Under the pieces are notes generated by a model. That model was not told the origin of the DNA, searched no databases, and was given only the letters and a program-made list of their open reading frames with translations. 64,000 bases of DNA from Bacteroidales bacterium. GTDB lineage: Bacteria > Bacteroidota > Bacteroidia > Bacteroidales > UBA932. A program made the translations under genes and the position numbers. This document shows, piece after piece, positions 62,064-64,000 of the stretch. Position 1 is the first letter of the stretch. Each line of letters begins with the position of its first letter. The stretch covers positions 183,636 through 247,635 of the forward strand of contig JAGBVU010000024.1 in the NCBI GenBank assembly GCA_017630155.1, given 5' to 3'.

Positions 62064-62086
62064 AGTCACTTTGTTTTTTTGGCCCG

Positions 62087-62094
62087 CAAATATA
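62087..62094 (-). promoter_or_regulatory. -7 box of the S26-like gene
   Basis: TATATTTG on the minus strand, 23 nt before the ATG at 62063, divergent from the S9 promoter. Confidence 0.55.
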
Positions 62095-62107
62095 GAACTA
62101 ATTTGTT

Positions 62108-62115
62108 TATATTTG
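62108..62115 (+). promoter_or_regulatory. -7 box of the S9 peptidase gene
   Basis: TATATTTG, 23 nt before the GTG at 62139. Confidence 0.55.
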
Positions 62116-62138
62116 CATAAATATTAATTCGTACCAAA

Positions 62139-64000
62139 GTGAAAACAAGACTCTTTTTATTAATTGCCATAGTGTCCCTTTTCCCGACATTGGCATCTGC
62201 ACAGGAGAAAAAACCATTGGACCATTCGGTCTATGATTCGTGGGAATCCCTCTCTGGGGTGAGTGTCCCATACAATGGAAAATATATGTTCTATTCGGTC
62301 AACAAGCAGCAGGGTGATGGCACTCTGTATGTCTACAACATTGCGACAGGTGAGAATTTGGCCATTCCCCGCGGAAAGTCCCCTGTCATCAGTGCTGATG
62401 GCCAGGTGCTCCTTTACCGTATTGCTCCGCAATATGCACAGACCCACGAAGCGAAGGTAAAGAAGAAAAAAGGGGATGACCTCCCTAAGGATACCCTTGT
62501 GGTGATGAACCTCAAGAGTGGGAACAAGCAGACTTTCCCCAGACTCAAAGGTCTCCAGTATGGTCGTGAACTCCAGCAGTATGTCGCTTTCCAGACCGCC
62601 CCAGAACCACCTGCAAAAGGGGAGAAGAAAGCTGCTGCAGACAAATCTCAGGGGAGCCCCCTATATCTGATGGATATCAGAAGCGGCCAGATCGATACCA
62701 TCGCTATAGTGGAGAAATATGGCTTTACCGATGATTGTGAGTATCTTTCATATATTACCAAACCCGGCAAGAAGGATACTGTAGGGGTGAGGGGCCTCAA
62801 TATCAAGGATCTTGCCACTGGCAAAGTTACTACCGTTCTGGATGGTGACAAGAAGATGAAAGTGGAGCTCCCTGTTTATGACAATCTCTATGGACGCTTT
62901 GCTTTCTATGCGCAGACAGATACCACCAAGGAGGCTCTGAAATATTCGGATATATATTTATATAAGGTGGGCGATGCTGCAGCTACAAAACTCATCACCA
63001 GAGCTCATGCCGGTATCCCTGCCGATTGGATGATAGGGGATAAGCATACCCTCTCTTTCCCTGAGAAAGGAAACTCCCTGAGTGCTGATGGTGGAGTGCT
63101 CTTCTTCGGTATCAAGCCTGTACCAGAGGAACAGGATACCACCATTGCAGAGTTCGAGAGGGTGAAACTCGATATCTGGAGGTGGAATGCAGATTATCTC
63201 CCCACAGTGGAGGCAGTCCGCAAAAAGGAGTTTGAGAACCAGGCGTTCCTGACTGCCTATTACTTTGCGGACCCATCAAAGGTTGTACAGATTGAGAATG
63301 AGGTGGTTCACTCAGTGAATATCCCAGATAAACTTCAGGGTGACTGGGTTCTATCTTCATCAGACAAGGCCTATAGGGTCCAAAGGCAATGGGAGACAAA
63401 TCCTCATAGCGATATATATAAGGTGAATCTCCGCACAGGTGAGGCGGTGCTTCTTAAGCAGGATGCTACAAGCTCTGTGATGCTCCCATCACCATCAGCA
63501 AGATATTATACCTTCTTCGGTTCATTGACCCAGGATTGGTATCTTTATGATATAACTACAGGTGCTCACCGCAATCTGACAGCAGATCTTGGTGTTGCTT
63601 TCTGGAATGAGGATACCGATACCCCCGGTCTTCCAAGACCTTACTCCGCATCCACTTGGGTGGAAAATGAGGAGTATTTCCTTATCGGTGACCGTTATGA
63701 CCTTTGGCAATTTGATCCTAAAGGGGAGAAAGCTCCATTTATGATTACTGAGGGACTTGGAAAGGCTACCAACAACAACTTCAAAGTGGCAAGACCTATA
63801 CATGATCCAAAGGCCAAAAGGACCAGGTTCGGCAGTGCTGCAGGTCCTCTTAAAGTGGGTGAGCCTCTCTATCTATCCTCTTTCAATAGAGTGAGCCGTG
63901 AGCACGGTTTCTATATGAAGGACATCACCAAAAAGAAAGCGAAAATGGTGAAATTGGCCGAAGGCCCTTACAATATGTCCATCAGCGGCATCTCCCTTTC
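62139..64000 (+). CDS. S9-family peptidase, N-terminal propeller part (3' end outside window)
   Basis: The frame stays open from the GTG at 62139 to the window end (about 620 residues). A signal peptide (FLLIAIVSLFPTLASAQEK) is followed by propeller-type repeats, e.g. DSWESLSGVSVPYNGKYMFY and VISADGQVLLYRI, the DPP-IV/prolyl oligopeptidase beta-propeller pattern of Bacteroidetes. The catalytic alpha/beta-hydrolase domain would lie beyond the window. Predicted secreted exopeptidase. The GTG is chosen because no ATG gives the signal peptide. Confidence 0.75.
   Translation, partial: MKTRLFLLIAIVSLFPTLASAQEKKPLDHSVYDSWESLSGVSVPYNGKYMFYSVNKQQGDGTLYVYNIATGENLAIPRGKSPVISADGQVLLYRIAPQYAQTHEAKVKKKKGDDLPKDTLVVMNLKSGNKQTFPRLKGLQYGRELQQYVAFQTAPEPPAKGEKKAAADKSQGSPLYLMDIRSGQIDTIAIVEKYGFTDDCEYLSYITKPGKKDTVGVRGLNIKDLATGKVTTVLDGDKKMKVELPVYDNLYGRFAFYAQTDTTKEALKYSDIYLYKVGDAAATKLITRAHAGIPADWMIGDKHTLSFPEKGNSLSADGGVLFFGIKPVPEEQDTTIAEFERVKLDIWRWNADYLPTVEAVRKKEFENQAFLTAYYFADPSKVVQIENEVVHSVNIPDKLQGDWVLSSSDKAYRVQRQWETNPHSDIYKVNLRTGEAVLLKQDATSSVMLPSPSARYYTFFGSLTQDWYLYDITTGAHRNLTADLGVAFWNEDTDTPGLPRPYSASTWVENEEYFLIGDRYDLWQFDPKGEKAPFMITEGLGKATNNNFKVARPIHDPKAKRTRFGSAAGPLKVGEPLYLSSFNRVSREHGFYMKDITKKKAKMVKLAEGPYNMSISGISL

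Noticed and set aside
1..64000. CRISPR arrays or cas genes
   Set aside because: No regularly spaced short repeats and no Cas-like proteins were seen.

Overview
The window looks like a chromosomal segment of a gut-type member of the order Bacteroidales. The evidence is: many lipoproteins with BACON-like domains, TAnnTTTG-type -7 promoter boxes without obvious Shine-Dalgarno sites, M64, C69, S41/Tricorn-like and S9 peptidases, a NagZ-type GH3 lipoprotein and tandem TonB C-terminal domains. Genus is not decidable from sequence alone; 16S is not in the window.

Layout. 1-15.1 kb: 3' part of metK, surface lipoproteins (BACON proteins, a non-specific nuclease, an M64 peptidase, NagZ-like GH3), comF carrying a toxin-antitoxin insertion in its 3' end, then cdaA, mutS2, a small lipoprotein and a PHP phosphatase. 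15.1-28.3 kb: mostly housekeeping genes (C69 dipeptidase, nitroreductase, Ca2+ P-type ATPase, pruA, queH, patatin, S12 hydrolase, an AroD-AroA fusion and aroB). 28.34 kb: tRNA-Leu(CAA), the target of a 7.3-kb integrative element (28429-35767). The element carries a large serine recombinase, an HTH-NADAR protein, a DUF2693 protein, a small tyrosine recombinase, a long structured hairpin, an outer-membrane barrel and a phage/plasmid-type Rep. Its boundaries can be read directly: a 10-bp core (gggtacggaa) occurs at both ends, and the detached native 3' end of the recombinase gene lies at the far end.

35.8-45.1 kb is an AT-rich accessory stretch: a SHOCT-protein operon behind a structured leader, a decayed IS256-like (Zn-binding variant) IS, very small proteins, two ATPases and several orphan genes. 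45.2-57.5 kb returns to core-like content: a membrane-tethered LuxR-type regulator with a TonB-domain protein, tRNA-Leu(CAG), a polysaccharide deacetylase, a Tricorn-like S41 protease, sdaA, an HEFGH metallopeptidase, rmuC, a RAYT (REP-associated Y1 transposase) and hsp20. The RAYT gene sits between two 129-nt copies of a cloverleaf-like repeat; a third, truncated copy overlaps the sdaA stop codon.

57.6-61.5 kb holds part of the S10 ribosomal operon (rplC-rplD-rplW-rplB-rpsS-rplV-rpsC), cut off from rpsJ upstream and rplP downstream and provided with its own promoter and terminator. The window ends with a peptidase-S24/S26-like protein whose expected nucleophile is Asn, and the N-terminal propeller part of an S9 peptidase.

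Functional links inferred from layout: aroB and the aroD-aroA fusion form a shikimate operon; queH-pruA and the HEFGH peptidase-sdaA pair are likely co-transcribed; recombinase, Rep and the structured intergenic regions form the core of the tRNA-Leu element; the RAYT and its repeats look like one transposase-plus-target system. All assignments come from reading sequence motifs; no database search was run.
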